A DNA stretch of 62,768 bases from an uncultured Porphyromonadaceae bacterium (GTDB taxonomy: Bacteria; Bacteroidota; Bacteroidia; Bacteroidales; Muribaculaceae), in the NCBI GenBank assembly GCA_947178165.1, contig CAMWXH010000005.1:1-62768 (forward strand). Reading direction: 5' to 3'. Made by a program: the position numbers and the translations under genes. Positions 23,065 through 31,521 of the stretch are shown here, piece by piece (the stretch's first letter is position 1; each line of letters starts with the position of its first letter). The notes beneath the pieces were generated by a model. It did no database searches and had not been told where the DNA came from. It worked only from the letters and a program-made list of their open reading frames with translations.

Positions 23065-24864
23065 ATGGAGGAAAGAGAGAAGAGCCTGCATTTAGGGCAT
23101 GTCGGATTGCTGGCGCAGGGTATCCGTGCGCGTGCCGGGGAGATGGAGGGCGTTACGTGGGCTCAGCTGAAGCATATGCGTGACTACAATAAGCTTGTTG
23201 CCGGGAGGTATTACCGGATTACGGATTATGAATGCACCACCGTCACGGAGGATACGCGCGCGGCGCAGAATCATTTTGACATCATAGTGCTGGCCGTTTC
23301 TCCTTTCCAGCTTTCGGAGGAGGCTATGGCGACGTGGCGCGATCCGATTGAGGATTATGAGGGGACTCCCCTTGAATCGGCCAACCTGAAGGCGTGGAAG
23401 CTGTGGTATTCGCTTGACAATAATACGGAGCGGTTCGCGTGGGCAGACCCTGAGAACGGGCGTGGGGTGATTTACCGGATGATCGATGAGTGGGGGAACG
23501 ATGTGCCGTATGATTTCAAGAACATCGAGTTCAAGAGGTACAGGTTTGTGGCTGACGGGGATTTCTTTCAGGGAAGCAATCTGGACGGAGCCTATTATGG
23601 TTTCAAGGGATTTGCGGGGACAGGGCTGAAATTTCCGGAGACAAGCGAATATGAATGGTTCCCTACTTTTGACGGGGGATCGGCATATTATGCGTCTGAC
23701 CCGGCGAACCGGAGCGTCGGCAATGTGATTGAAAAGGCGGTTGAATTGACCGGGGCATCACGTGGCCGTCAGGTTCTCAACGACATTGTGATGATGGGGA
23801 AAGCGAGGAACAACCGATTCGGGGTCAATTGCAGGAGGATGACATTAGGGCAAGATTGCTCAGGGAATGTGTTTCAGGGAGACAGCGGCGTCTATTCACA
23901 AGATAATATTTTCAGGGGCCTCGCATTCGGAAACACTTTTGGCTCAGGACTCACTGCCAACACTTTCGGAATAGGCATGCAATATAACCGGATCGGGGGA
24001 ATGATGCGAAATAACAAGATGAGGGAGTCCATGATTGAAAACAGCATTGGGCATTATTTTCAGAATAACGCTGTAGATGAATCATTTTGCATTAACAATG
24101 TCGGTGACTCTTGCATCAACAGTCAGTTTGGCTTTGATTGCATAAGCAATGAGATAGGCCATGAATCGCATAATCTGTATTTTGAGCACAGTTGCCACTC
24201 CAACCGCATCGGGAAAGGGTGTCACCATGTCAGCCTGGGCGAACAATGTGAATGCAATGAGGTAGGCGACTTAAGCTTCAACATGGAGTTGCGCCAGCAG
24301 TCCTCCTTTAACAGGATAAGGCCGAACTGCTCGGAGATTGACATTGCGGGTGTATATAATGAGATAGGCGACATTTGTGTTTCTGTTACAATTTATGGAT
24401 CCGAAAACAAGATCGGGGTGAATTGCCATGACATTCTTGTGAAAACCCTGAGCTCCGGCAACCGGATAGGCCCTATGTGTGAGCATGTGGTCATTATGAA
24501 TGGTTCGATTTCAAATACAATTGGCAGAAAATGCATGAATGTTTACATTGGGGAAATTTGTGAGAACTGCGAGGTCGGGAACGCGTGCGAGGATATATGG
24601 TTCGGCTCGCTCGAAAGTGAAACCCTATCCTCTAACTACCGGAATGTCAGTATAGGACCGGAATGTCATGGCTTAGGTCTGGTACGAGGCAATGCAAACA
24701 GTTCTTATGCGGTTCAGAATATTACGGTGCATAAGGGTATAAACGGAGCCGGGGATATATATATTGAGAAAAAATATCTTGATATTCCCCTTGAAATTAA
24801 TCTGGAATTGAATATTAATAACGTATTGCAGTTGAGAATAGGCACTGACACCAGGACATTATGA
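23065..24864 (+). CDS. Cysteine-rich beta-helix tail or head fibre (probable receptor-binding)
   Basis: A 599-residue protein. Residues about 1-210 form a folded domain with many aromatics (VAGRYYRITDYECTTV), similar in style to fibre attachment domains. From about 250 to 560 the sequence repeats with a period near 18-20 residues, with core phrases such as NNRFGVNCRRMTLGQDC, NEIGHES, NRIGKGC and NKIGVNC. The Asn, Gly-hydrophobic and Cys positions line up as ladders, the signature of a parallel beta-helix. About twenty cysteines is unusual for a phage fibre. The C-terminus is a short beta cap. Binding to a surface polysaccharide is an inference from the fold and position. Confidence 0.75.
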   Translation: MEEREKSLHLGHVGLLAQGIRARAGEMEGVTWAQLKHMRDYNKLVAGRYYRITDYECTTVTEDTRAAQNHFDIIVLAVSPFQLSEEAMATWRDPIEDYEGTPLESANLKAWKLWYSLDNNTERFAWADPENGRGVIYRMIDEWGNDVPYDFKNIEFKRYRFVADGDFFQGSNLDGAYYGFKGFAGTGLKFPETSEYEWFPTFDGGSAYYASDPANRSVGNVIEKAVELTGASRGRQVLNDIVMMGKARNNRFGVNCRRMTLGQDCSGNVFQGDSGVYSQDNIFRGLAFGNTFGSGLTANTFGIGMQYNRIGGMMRNNKMRESMIENSIGHYFQNNAVDESFCINNVGDSCINSQFGFDCISNEIGHESHNLYFEHSCHSNRIGKGCHHVSLGEQCECNEVGDLSFNMELRQQSSFNRIRPNCSEIDIAGVYNEIGDICVSVTIYGSENKIGVNCHDILVKTLSSGNRIGPMCEHVVIMNGSISNTIGRKCMNVYIGEICENCEVGNACEDIWFGSLESETLSSNYRNVSIGPECHGLGLVRGNANSSYAVQNITVHKGINGAGDIYIEKKYLDIPLEINLELNINNVLQLRIGTDTRTL

Positions 24865-24936
24865 TGGCCGGGAGGGGTCTATGTGATTATTATGGAGATT
24901 GATAGAGTGATGATTTAATTTAAAATATCATTGACT

Positions 24937-25449
24937 ATGAGAGAGATTATTGATAACTTGCTTCATGAGCATCTGTATCTTCACGTGCTCTTGATTTCGA
25001 TTTGTGTTGGAGGCATCTTGATGGCTATGGGCGTGGATCTGTTTTTCGGTATCCGTAAGGCCAAGGCGTTGGGTCAGGCCACGACCTCGACGGGATATAA
25101 AAAGACGTGCGAGAAGGGACGCAAATACTTCATGCCTTTCTCTGTGCTGATGTGCATAGATATCATTGGCTGCATCATCCTCCCTGCCCCGTTCTTTGCG
25201 ATGATCTGGGCGGCGTGGTGCATTTTCTGCGAGTTCAAGTCGGTTCGTGAGAAGTCTTGGACTAAGGCTGAGCTTCGCAAGGCTGAAAAGACTATGAGCA
25301 TCATTATCGAGAACAAGGACGATATCGCGAAGATGATTGCTGATATGGTTCTTGGAAAGGAGGGAAAGGAGACTGATGACGGGGAGGCCGGCAGAGCCGA
25401 TAGCATAAACAGCTTCGCGAGGGAGGCAAAAGCGAGGCTTTTGAACTGA
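24937..25449 (+). CDS. Phage holin-like membrane protein with a repeat-derived tail
   Basis: A 170-residue protein. It has hydrophobic segments (LHVLLISICVGGILMAMGV; FSVLMCIDIIGCIILPAPF and the following FFAMIWAAWCIFC) and a charged helical C-terminus, the layout of the Bacteroidetes phage holin family, and the next gene is an amidase. Holins form membrane lesions that trigger lysis. The last ~19 residues (GRADSINSFAREAKARLLN) are encoded entirely by repeats D3 and C4, so the present stop lies within an inserted element. I use ATG at 24937, not the TTG two codons upstream. Confidence 0.7.
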   Translation: MREIIDNLLHEHLYLHVLLISICVGGILMAMGVDLFFGIRKAKALGQATTSTGYKKTCEKGRKYFMPFSVLMCIDIIGCIILPAPFFAMIWAAWCIFCEFKSVREKSWTKAELRKAEKTMSIIIENKDDIAKMIADMVLGKEGKETDDGEAGRADSINSFAREAKARLLN

Positions 25450-25461
25450 ACGGCTTCGCGA
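25387..25461 (+). repeat. Repeats D3 and C4, forming the 3' end of the holin gene
   Basis: D3 (GCCGGCAGAGCCGATAGC ... AACAGCTTCGCGAGGG) is followed by C4 (CAAAAGC GAG GCTTTTG then AACTGAACGGCTTCGCG). The holin frame runs through D3 and stops inside C4 at the TGA of GAACTGAA. The hairpin stem of C4 is perfect. Confidence 0.85.
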
Positions 25462-25506
25462 TACAAGAGAGATAACAAATATTAAGCTTTTAATAAATAA
25501 ACTATT

Positions 25507-26130
25507 ATGATAGTATTGGTGGATAATGGCCATGGTTTTGACACAAAGGGGAAGTGCAGTCCTGACGGGAAGTATCAGGAGTGGGCTTGGAGCCGGGAGA
25601 TGGCATCGCTTATTGTGCGTGAGCTTTTGCGACGGGGATATGATGCGCGCCTGCTCGTGACGGAACGCGAGGATGTGCCTATTAACAAGGGAACGGATAG
25701 CCGTGTGAAGCGTGTGAATGAGATATGCCGTGTTCACGGGAAGGAGAATGTGATTCTCTTATCTATCCACAGCAATGCCGGCCCGGTGTGTGACGGCCAG
25801 TGGCACGACGGCAGATGGTCGGGTTTTGTTGCGGAGGTTTCGCTTAATGCTTCGGAGAAGTCGAAATTGCTTGCGGATTTCATCTGGGCGCGTGCTATAG
25901 AGGCAGGGCTTAAGGGTAACCGTTCGGTAATTGAGAAGCCGGGGAAACGTTTCATTCAGCAGAACCTCGGTATCTGCCGAGAAACTCATTGCCCGGCTGT
26001 GCTGACGGAGAGTGCGTTTCACGATACGCACGATGGTGTGAAGATCCTGACGGAGCGGAAGCAGAGCATCATGCTTGCCCATGTGAACGGCATTATGGAT
26101 TACCTAAATCATATTGGAGGGGTGAAATGA
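25507..26130 (+). CDS. Endolysin: N-acetylmuramoyl-L-alanine amidase (Amidase_3)
   Basis: A 207-residue enzyme that cuts the bond between N-acetylmuramic acid and L-alanine in peptidoglycan. The expected zinc site is visible: H9 in VLVDNGHG, E25 in KYQEWAWS and H88 in LLSIHSNAG, with the catalytic glutamate E168 in VLTESAFHD. It is a single-domain enzyme without a signal peptide or wall-binding repeats, so release through the upstream holin is expected. It is coupled to the next (spanin-like) gene by an ATGA overlap, giving a holin-amidase-spanin lysis cassette. Confidence 0.92.
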   Translation: MIVLVDNGHGFDTKGKCSPDGKYQEWAWSREMASLIVRELLRRGYDARLLVTEREDVPINKGTDSRVKRVNEICRVHGKENVILLSIHSNAGPVCDGQWHDGRWSGFVAEVSLNASEKSKLLADFIWARAIEAGLKGNRSVIEKPGKRFIQQNLGICRETHCPAVLTESAFHDTHDGVKILTERKQSIMLAHVNGIMDYLNHIGGVK

Positions 26131-26795
26131 TGAAGAGATTTTTCGAGATTTTCGGTTTGGTGGCTTTGGGGATGATTGCAGGTGCGATGCTTCACAGGTG
26201 TCAGAATCCTCGGGAGGAGCCGAGGGGATACGGCACAGCTTCACCTTATGGCAAATCTGCTGAGGGAGTTGATGTGGCGACTTATTCTGATACTCTCCCC
26301 TATTCTTTGCCTATCCCTACTGGGGAGCGGGCTGTCGGGAATGTCACTGCTTCGCTGAAGAGGAGCTTGCCGGCAGAGCCGAGAGCAGAGACAGCTTCGC
26401 GAGGGATTGACAAAAGCGGAGCTTTTGAACGAGACAGCTCCGCAAGGATTGGCAAAAGCGAGGCTTTTGAACAGGACGGCTCCGCGCCGGATGCATCTGT
26501 TTTTTGCGCGAAGGAATTTAAGGAGGAGCTGATTTCGGATGATTCGGTGGCGGTTGAAATTCCTATCATTCAGCGTGAATATGAGGGGGAGGATTATCAT
26601 GCCTGGGTGAGCGGATATGAGCCGAGGCTTGACAGCATATCCATATTTGCCAAGCGCGAAGTGGTGACGGTACGCGAGCCTCCCAACAGGCCTAAACGGT
26701 GGGGAATCGGTGTGTTTGCCGGATATGGCGTGACTCCTGCCGGCTTACAGCCTTGTGCCGGAATCAGCATCAATTACAACCTATGGAATTTCTGA
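26127..26795 (+). CDS. Membrane-anchored lysis-cassette protein (spanin-like), invaded by repeats
   Basis: A 222-residue protein starting MMKRFFEIFGLVALGM. It has one N-terminal transmembrane helix (IFGLVALGMIAGAMLH), a periplasmic part and a C-terminal glycine/aromatic motif (KRWGIGVFAGYGVTPAG) like an outer-membrane or beta-barrel-end motif. The place after the amidase suggests a role in outer-membrane disruption or in the virion. Residues about 81-121 derive from repeats D4, C5 and C6 read in frame (KSGAFERDSSARIGKSEAFE). The ATG at 26127 overlaps the amidase stop; longer upstream starts would run inside the amidase. Confidence 0.6.
   Translation: MMKRFFEIFGLVALGMIAGAMLHRCQNPREEPRGYGTASPYGKSAEGVDVATYSDTLPYSLPIPTGERAVGNVTASLKRSLPAEPRAETASRGIDKSGAFERDSSARIGKSEAFEQDGSAPDASVFCAKEFKEELISDDSVAVEIPIIQREYEGEDYHAWVSGYEPRLDSISIFAKREVVTVREPPNRPKRWGIGVFAGYGVTPAGLQPCAGISINYNLWNF
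26368..26487 (+). repeat. Repeats D4, C5 and C6 inside the spanin-like gene
   Basis: D4 (26368-26405), C5 (26410-26446; CAAAAGC GGA GCTTTTG) and C6 (26451-26487; CAAAAGC GAG GCTTTTG) lie in tandem and add about 40 codons without a stop. In C5 and C6 the usual TGA seen in other copies (GAACTGAA) is replaced by GAACGAGA and GAACAGGA, so the copies inside the gene have lost the in-frame stop. Confidence 0.85.
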
Positions 26796-26796
26796 T

Positions 26797-27273
26797 ATGA
26801 CTGAGGTTAATATTACGATAAACAAAGCGGAGGTGTATGAGGAGGTTTCGCAGACCACCTCATACACCGGGGCGAAGATGGAGAATGACGAGAAGGCTTA
26901 TGACCGCATCTTCACCACGGAGGAGGACAGGAGCCAGCTTGAGCGCTTCTGGAATGAGAGTTGCGTGGCGGTGTGCGAGACGCTTAAGGAGTTTGTCCTG
27001 GAGGAGCAGAATGGGGAAGATGGATTTACCGTGCGCCTGGGTCTCTCTTCGGCTTTTGAGACTTCTCTGGAGCCGGCTATGAAGAAAGAGCTGTTTTCCT
27101 TCTTTGTTACGAATATCGTATGCAAGTGGTATGTGTTCACTAACAAGAAGGAGGCTCCTGATTTCGGGATGTCGGCGGCCGGTATGCTTGAGGGGGTGAA
27201 GAAGAAGGCTTATTACCGGAGGAAGCCAACGAGGCCTTCCACCCGAGCCACCCAGAGACAAACTGCATCCTGA
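26797..27273 (+). CDS. Tandem paralog 1 of 3, phage protein of unknown function
   Basis: A 158-residue protein (start MTEVNITINKAEVYEEV). It shares a plan with the next two genes: an N-terminal segment with a conserved Tyr, a middle helix, then a W-x-x-(I/F)TN phrase (CKWYVFTNKKEAPDF) and a basic tail with the (P)TRP motif (YYRRKPTRPS). In this copy the final residues (RATQRQTAS) come from the start of composite repeat 3, so the ancestral stop seems to have been lost. The role is unknown; the position after the lysis genes suggests a structural or lysis-associated function. Confidence 0.6.
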   Translation: MTEVNITINKAEVYEEVSQTTSYTGAKMENDEKAYDRIFTTEEDRSQLERFWNESCVAVCETLKEFVLEEQNGEDGFTVRLGLSSAFETSLEPAMKKELFSFFVTNIVCKWYVFTNKKEAPDFGMSAAGMLEGVKKKAYYRRKPTRPSTRATQRQTAS

Positions 27274-27375
27274 GGCAGATGGGCAGGAGCCCTCACTGCG
27301 TTCGGACCACAATTAGAGAGGGGGAACGAACTCGACCAGGGAGGGGGAATGATCACCACCAGGGAGGGGGAAGCA
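27242..27375 (+). repeat. Composite A-B repeat, copy 3
   Basis: A diverged A unit (CACCCAGAGACAAACTG, 27249 on), repeat B at 27286-27315 and a G-rich tail repeated as GGGAGGGGGAA three times to about 27375. The beginning is read as the C-terminus of the preceding gene. The tail's AGGGAGGGGGAA triplet may be a small tandem expansion of the same G-rich end seen in the other composites. Confidence 0.8.
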
Positions 27376-27434
27376 GAAGGGGCTGAGATTTATTACTGAG
27401 AATATTATTTGAGATTGAGAATATTATTTGAGAT

Positions 27435-27959
27435 ATGGAGAAGAAGCAGATTATAACGGTGCATCAGGATGTGAAGAATATCCTTTATGATGCGAGGAAC
27501 AAGGCATATATCACTGGTAACAGCCGTATGGCGAGCGGTGCTATAAATTATGAGGCGGGCTCAAAGATGCAGGCTTCGGAGGACACGGAGGAGGATGACC
27601 AGCTTAAACGGAGCCTGACCACCTATTTCACCGGGCTCAAGTCGAAATTGGGAGAGTATCTGGATGAGGAGACGACTACAACCAACAATCTTATTGCAGA
27701 GCTGATCGATAGCGAGGGGGTTCTGACTTTGGCCTTCAGGTTGCCGACCAATTACAATAATGCTTCTGCAGATGCATTGGGAGCGGGCATCCACGCTTAT
27801 CTTGTGGATATGATCCTGGCGGACTGGTTCACCATCACGAATCCTAATGAGGTGAAGGGATATATAGACCATGCCAAAGTACAGATTGATGACGTGAAGG
27901 CGGCCCTTTACAAGCGTAGTAGGCCGACGCGCCCTCCTAAACCAAAATTCCCGGAATGA
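27435..27959 (+). CDS. Tandem paralog 2 of 3, phage protein of unknown function
   Basis: A 174-residue protein, starting MEKKQIITVHQDVKNILYDA. It shares with its neighbours the middle phrase LADWFTITNPNEVKGYID and the basic end YKRSRPTRPPKPKFPE. Residues 40-60 carry a strongly acidic stretch (EDTEEDDQL). An A/T-rich direct repeat (GAGAATATTATTTGAGAT, two partial copies at 27398-27435) precedes the start. The stop overlaps the next start as ATGA, so paralogs 2 and 3 are co-translated and may form a heteromer. Confidence 0.65.
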   Translation: MEKKQIITVHQDVKNILYDARNKAYITGNSRMASGAINYEAGSKMQASEDTEEDDQLKRSLTTYFTGLKSKLGEYLDEETTTTNNLIAELIDSEGVLTLAFRLPTNYNNASADALGAGIHAYLVDMILADWFTITNPNEVKGYIDHAKVQIDDVKAALYKRSRPTRPPKPKFPE

Positions 27960-28504
27960 TGAAAGATGACATTGAGATTGTAGGATGCGGAGAAAGTGAG
28001 GACGTGGGGAGAAAGCTTGTGTTGCTGATCTTCAAGCGAGAACAGCTTCTTTATGATATAAAGAACTATTGCTACATCGAGGGAGACATCATGCCGGAGG
28101 ACACGCAGCACAGTCGCCACATGGTGCAGGATGTGGGTGAAGAAGGGAACGTGGATAGGGTTACGCGAGTGCTTGACCTTGCTCATGCCGACATTGTGGA
28201 ACGCCTCTACCCTTTCACCCAGCACGAGCTAAGCCACCCTGTTCTGGATGACAGGCTGAGGGAGAGGCCGGTGTATGGAGTTTTCCTTAATGTTCCGGCT
28301 GCATTCTCCCAAACCACGGTAAGACTTTTGGCTAAGCTGATTCACGAATTGCTTGTCTGCACTGCCGTGGCAGACTGGATGAGCATCACAAATCCCTCAA
28401 AGGAGGAGACCTGGAGGCTTAAGGTGGGAAACATAATTGCGAGGATAAACCAGGTGAAGGATTTCAGGAATAAACGTACACGCATCAGGCCACATTGGAT
28501 TTAG
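27956..28504 (+). CDS. Tandem paralog 3 of 3, phage protein of unknown function
   Basis: A 182-residue protein (MMKDDIEIVGCGESED). It aligns by eye with paralogs 1 and 2 through YDIKNYCYIEGD (compare YDARNKAYITGN in paralog 2), VADWMSITNPSKEE, and the basic end RNKRTRIRPHWI. It is the last gene of the plus-strand structural run and is followed by a strong bidirectional terminator. Function is not recognised. Confidence 0.65.
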   Translation: MMKDDIEIVGCGESEDVGRKLVLLIFKREQLLYDIKNYCYIEGDIMPEDTQHSRHMVQDVGEEGNVDRVTRVLDLAHADIVERLYPFTQHELSHPVLDDRLRERPVYGVFLNVPAAFSQTTVRLLAKLIHELLVCTAVADWMSITNPSKEETWRLKVGNIIARINQVKDFRNKRTRIRPHWI

Positions 28505-28522
28505 TTTTTTGGGTTAATAGTT

Positions 28523-28557
28523 GAAGGGCCGCTGTGCATCACGCATGGCGACCCTTC
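28523..28557. terminator. Bidirectional terminator between convergent phage modules
   Basis: GAAGGG pairs with CCCTTC, CGC with GCG and TGC with GCA, giving a 12-bp interrupted stem with a short loop. A TTTTTT run lies on its left (28505-28510) and TAATTTTTA on its right, so it can serve both the plus-strand structural operon and the minus-strand tail gene. Confidence 0.75.
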
Positions 28558-28596
28558 TGCTAATAGATAATTTTTAAGCAAAATCAGTAAAAATTT

Positions 28597-31479
28597 TTAT
28601 CTTAGGTGGTTTGTGAATCGTGGTACCAGCCCAATGGTTGCTCCCGAAAGGCTCTCTCCCCTATCGAGACTGCATATAAGGGCAATACGGAAATATTTAT
28701 ATGGTGTTCCGCTGAATGCCCTTATGGCTTCTCCCCTGGAGGATGATACGAGATGCCAGTCTATGAGGTTGCGTGAGGCATATAGGACGGATTTGATATG
28801 TCCTTTTGCGAAATATCCTCTCTGGATCATGGTTCTCACCGTTTTCAGCAGATCTGGGGCACCGAGCTTTATTGGGCGCGTTATGAGGAACTGGGGATGG
28901 TATTCGGTGCTTTCCCGTGAGAAATCGACGATGGCTCCATCTCTTTCGGTGGCCATTGCCTCCGGGTAGAAGTTGATTGTTGATTCTATTGCTGACTCTA
29001 TCATTCCCCATTGCCGGGAGCGGAGGGAGTGGATGTAGGCGTATGGGATGGAGGGGTTGTATAGGATTATGCGCTGGTGGATGTAGTCGTAGATTATTCC
29101 GCAGTCTTTGAGGAACCGGGAGAATGGGAGGAGCTGGGGGAGGCTATCTACACCCGGAGACAAACGGGCTCCGCTCTCTACACCCGGAGACAGACGGGAT
29201 GCGGAGCGTATTGCTTCCTGCAGGGATGGGAGGGAGGATATTGGGAATGGATGTTCCGAGGCTATTGAATCGGTGATGCATTGTGCTTGCGAGCCGGAGA
29301 GGAGCATTATCCCCCTGTCTGTGGGGAAGAGGACGGCGGAGTCTATCTGTGTGATTGCCGATGGGTTGATGCAGATATCGCGCGTGATGGGCTGGCGGGC
29401 ATTGATCACACCGGTTGCGCTGACTTCAAGTGCCCAAACCCCGTTTAACGCGAAAGCATAGAGGGGGAATTGTCCGAACTGTCCTTGGGAAAGTGGACGC
29501 GCGGCAGAGGAGATTGCCATAACCTGACTCGCCCCGACTGAAACTATATTAGTTACAGGGAAATAGAAGGGATTGTTCACTTCTGAGACATAAACCTTAT
29601 TTTTTACAGGGATAGTTTGTGAGACTGTACTTGCCTCACTGATTTCTTCTGGTAAGGATCCGAGTAAGAATTCAGGGGAATCAGAGCCAAGGCCACGGAA
29701 CCAATAGGATCCGTTAAGGAAGTCATGGGTTGTTAGGTGCAGGTGCCAATACCCTTTTGTTGTAGCAAGAATCATCTCCTTTGCATTTGCATCCGGGTAA
29801 AAGAGATATCGAGGGAACTGCAATGCAGGGGAATAGGTTGTCCTCTCTTCGGATTGTACCCACACGGACATATTTCCCCGTTTGATCTTAACGTAAATTG
29901 TGATGTCCTCTTTCCATTCTGACGTATCTGGCGCTCCTTCTGAAAACTGTGTCATATCAGGCAGAGAGAAGCCGGAGAATGGGATTATGGAAACGTCCGC
30001 CAATGTTAAGCGCGCATTGTATTCAAGGGCGCATGTTGCAAGCAGGGAAGCGTGGGAGTCGTAATCATCTTTCAGAAGAGGCTGTTGGTGAATAGTGGTC
30101 AAGGTTTTTTCAGGATCAACTATTTTGAATTTATCAGTTTTTTCAAGATTCTCGATATCGATAGAGGCTATACGGTAGAACTGGGATGCATCCCGTATGC
30201 CTGCTTCAATATCCTTTATGGACTTTTTTGAATAGTTCCAGATATGATTGGTAAAGTCTTCCTGATGCTCGGTGTTAGAAAATAGAGAATAAGAGGGTTC
30301 ATCTGATGAAACAGATCCGGAAGAATGGCGGTGGTAATCCCTATTTTCGTCACCTCTGGTTGGAAGGTCGTTGATTGTGCCATAATGACGGAATACAGGA
30401 TATGTTTGGCTCTGGGATGTGCGATGTGCGAGCGAAACTTCACCATCCTGGTTGAAGGTGTAAATCTGTGGCGTGACGAAAATATCAAGAGATGTGACTA
30501 TGTCTTTCCACTTCATGAGTTCCGTGAGGTCGGAATTGATCCTGAAGAGAAGTGAACAGGAAACACAGGCTATCTTATTGATGATTTTTGCGGTCTCTTC
30601 CGAAAAGGAAATTGACTCGCATTGAATAGTGGGCGCCTGCGAGTTTGGAATCATCAGAATCGGTGCAGAATGCATTGTGTATGAGCCGTCAAAAAGCTTG
30701 TATGCATACCGTATGAAAAACGGCTGAACGAACTGGCCCTTATCTGTTGAATCCTTTATGTATTTATTCAGGATAGCATATAAGGCATTTGACAGGGCAT
30801 TGTTGAAAGCTTTTCCCTCTGCCGTAGTGACATAAGGTTGTCTTAATGTCTCCCCTCCTGGATGGGAGGAACTGAAGAATCCCGTTAGCTGGAGGACATA
30901 TTTTTTTTGATTATCATCTGCAACATGCAGTTCAATATTATAGTTTTTGGAATTCGAGAATATATTTGTTGATGAGGCGAGTGCGAAATCAACACTGATT
31001 TCCGGGATATGATACCCAAGAAAGCTGTAGGTATCCTGATCGGTATTCAGGATGCAATAGCCAATCGATTCTCTTGAAAGTAATATCAGAATGTTCCCTA
31101 TCGCCTTGCAACCGGTGACGGGATGGTAGAGGGTGCATATTCGGTGGTGATGGCTGGAGAGGCACATGTCGGCGGTGAGGCTGTTTTCTTCAGGTGAGGC
31201 AGTGTCGGGAAGAGCCGATGCAGGGATGAAGAGGATGTCGGTCGAGCCGTCGTCGAATGGATGGGCCACGATATAGTTGCGCACTGAGGGCGAGGGGTTG
31301 TGGATGCATAGGATGCGGAACTCTTCGGGGAGGGTGAAGAGGTGGCGCGGTGCGGGAATGGGTCGCAAAGAGCTTTCCTCGTTGAGGAGGTTGAGGGAAA
31401 GGGTGAGGTCTCCGTCGGGTGAATCATAGTCGGAGGGGACGGCTGTATGGCCGGTGTATCTTATTTCTTTATTTGTCAT
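28597..31479 (-). CDS. Large tail protein (P22 gp10-like stabilisation or hub protein candidate)
   Basis: A 960-residue, beta-rich protein. The conserved core is the region with YFPVTNIVSVGASQVMAIS, SQGQFGQFPLYAFALNGVWA, DICINPSAITQIDSAVLFP and TDRGIMLLSGSQAQCI. This kind of repeated hydrophobic-strand pattern is known to me from Bacteroides podovirus tail proteins and resembles a beta-propeller tail hub. The N-terminus (MTNKEIRYTGHTAVPSDYDS) is well formed. Residues about 760-777 (RLSPGVESGARLSPGV) come from two copies of repeat A read antisense. It is the first gene of the minus-strand region and likely late-expressed. The exact tail role is an inference. Confidence 0.65.
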   Translation of the reverse strand: MTNKEIRYTGHTAVPSDYDSPDGDLTLSLNLLNEESSLRPIPAPRHLFTLPEEFRILCIHNPSPSVRNYIVAHPFDDGSTDILFIPASALPDTASPEENSLTADMCLSSHHHRICTLYHPVTGCKAIGNILILLSRESIGYCILNTDQDTYSFLGYHIPEISVDFALASSTNIFSNSKNYNIELHVADDNQKKYVLQLTGFFSSSHPGGETLRQPYVTTAEGKAFNNALSNALYAILNKYIKDSTDKGQFVQPFFIRYAYKLFDGSYTMHSAPILMIPNSQAPTIQCESISFSEETAKIINKIACVSCSLLFRINSDLTELMKWKDIVTSLDIFVTPQIYTFNQDGEVSLAHRTSQSQTYPVFRHYGTINDLPTRGDENRDYHRHSSGSVSSDEPSYSLFSNTEHQEDFTNHIWNYSKKSIKDIEAGIRDASQFYRIASIDIENLEKTDKFKIVDPEKTLTTIHQQPLLKDDYDSHASLLATCALEYNARLTLADVSIIPFSGFSLPDMTQFSEGAPDTSEWKEDITIYVKIKRGNMSVWVQSEERTTYSPALQFPRYLFYPDANAKEMILATTKGYWHLHLTTHDFLNGSYWFRGLGSDSPEFLLGSLPEEISEASTVSQTIPVKNKVYVSEVNNPFYFPVTNIVSVGASQVMAISSAARPLSQGQFGQFPLYAFALNGVWALEVSATGVINARQPITRDICINPSAITQIDSAVLFPTDRGIMLLSGSQAQCITDSIASEHPFPISSLPSLQEAIRSASRLSPGVESGARLSPGVDSLPQLLPFSRFLKDCGIIYDYIHQRIILYNPSIPYAYIHSLRSRQWGMIESAIESTINFYPEAMATERDGAIVDFSRESTEYHPQFLITRPIKLGAPDLLKTVRTMIQRGYFAKGHIKSVLYASRNLIDWHLVSSSRGEAIRAFSGTPYKYFRIALICSLDRGESLSGATIGLVPRFTNHLR
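29151..29202 (+). repeat. Repeat A, two copies inside a minus-strand tail gene
   Basis: CACCCGGAGACAAACGGGC with TCCGC, and CACCCGGAGACAGACGGG with ATGCGGAG, 30 bp apart. Their orientation is the same as in all other A copies although the host gene reads on the other strand, so here the element encodes SPGV-type residues instead of PGDK-type residues. Confidence 0.85.
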
Positions 31480-31521
31480 GACTGTTATCTTTTAGATTAT
31501 TTGAATCTTTAGGCTTGATGA

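Noticed and set aside
23065-24864. A diversity-generating retroelement acting on the fibre gene
   Set aside because: No reverse transcriptase and no template repeat matching the fibre end are present in the window.
25989-26126. Upstream extension of the spanin-like gene
   Set aside because: It lies inside the amidase gene; the ATGA-coupled ATG at 26127 starts a clean membrane anchor.
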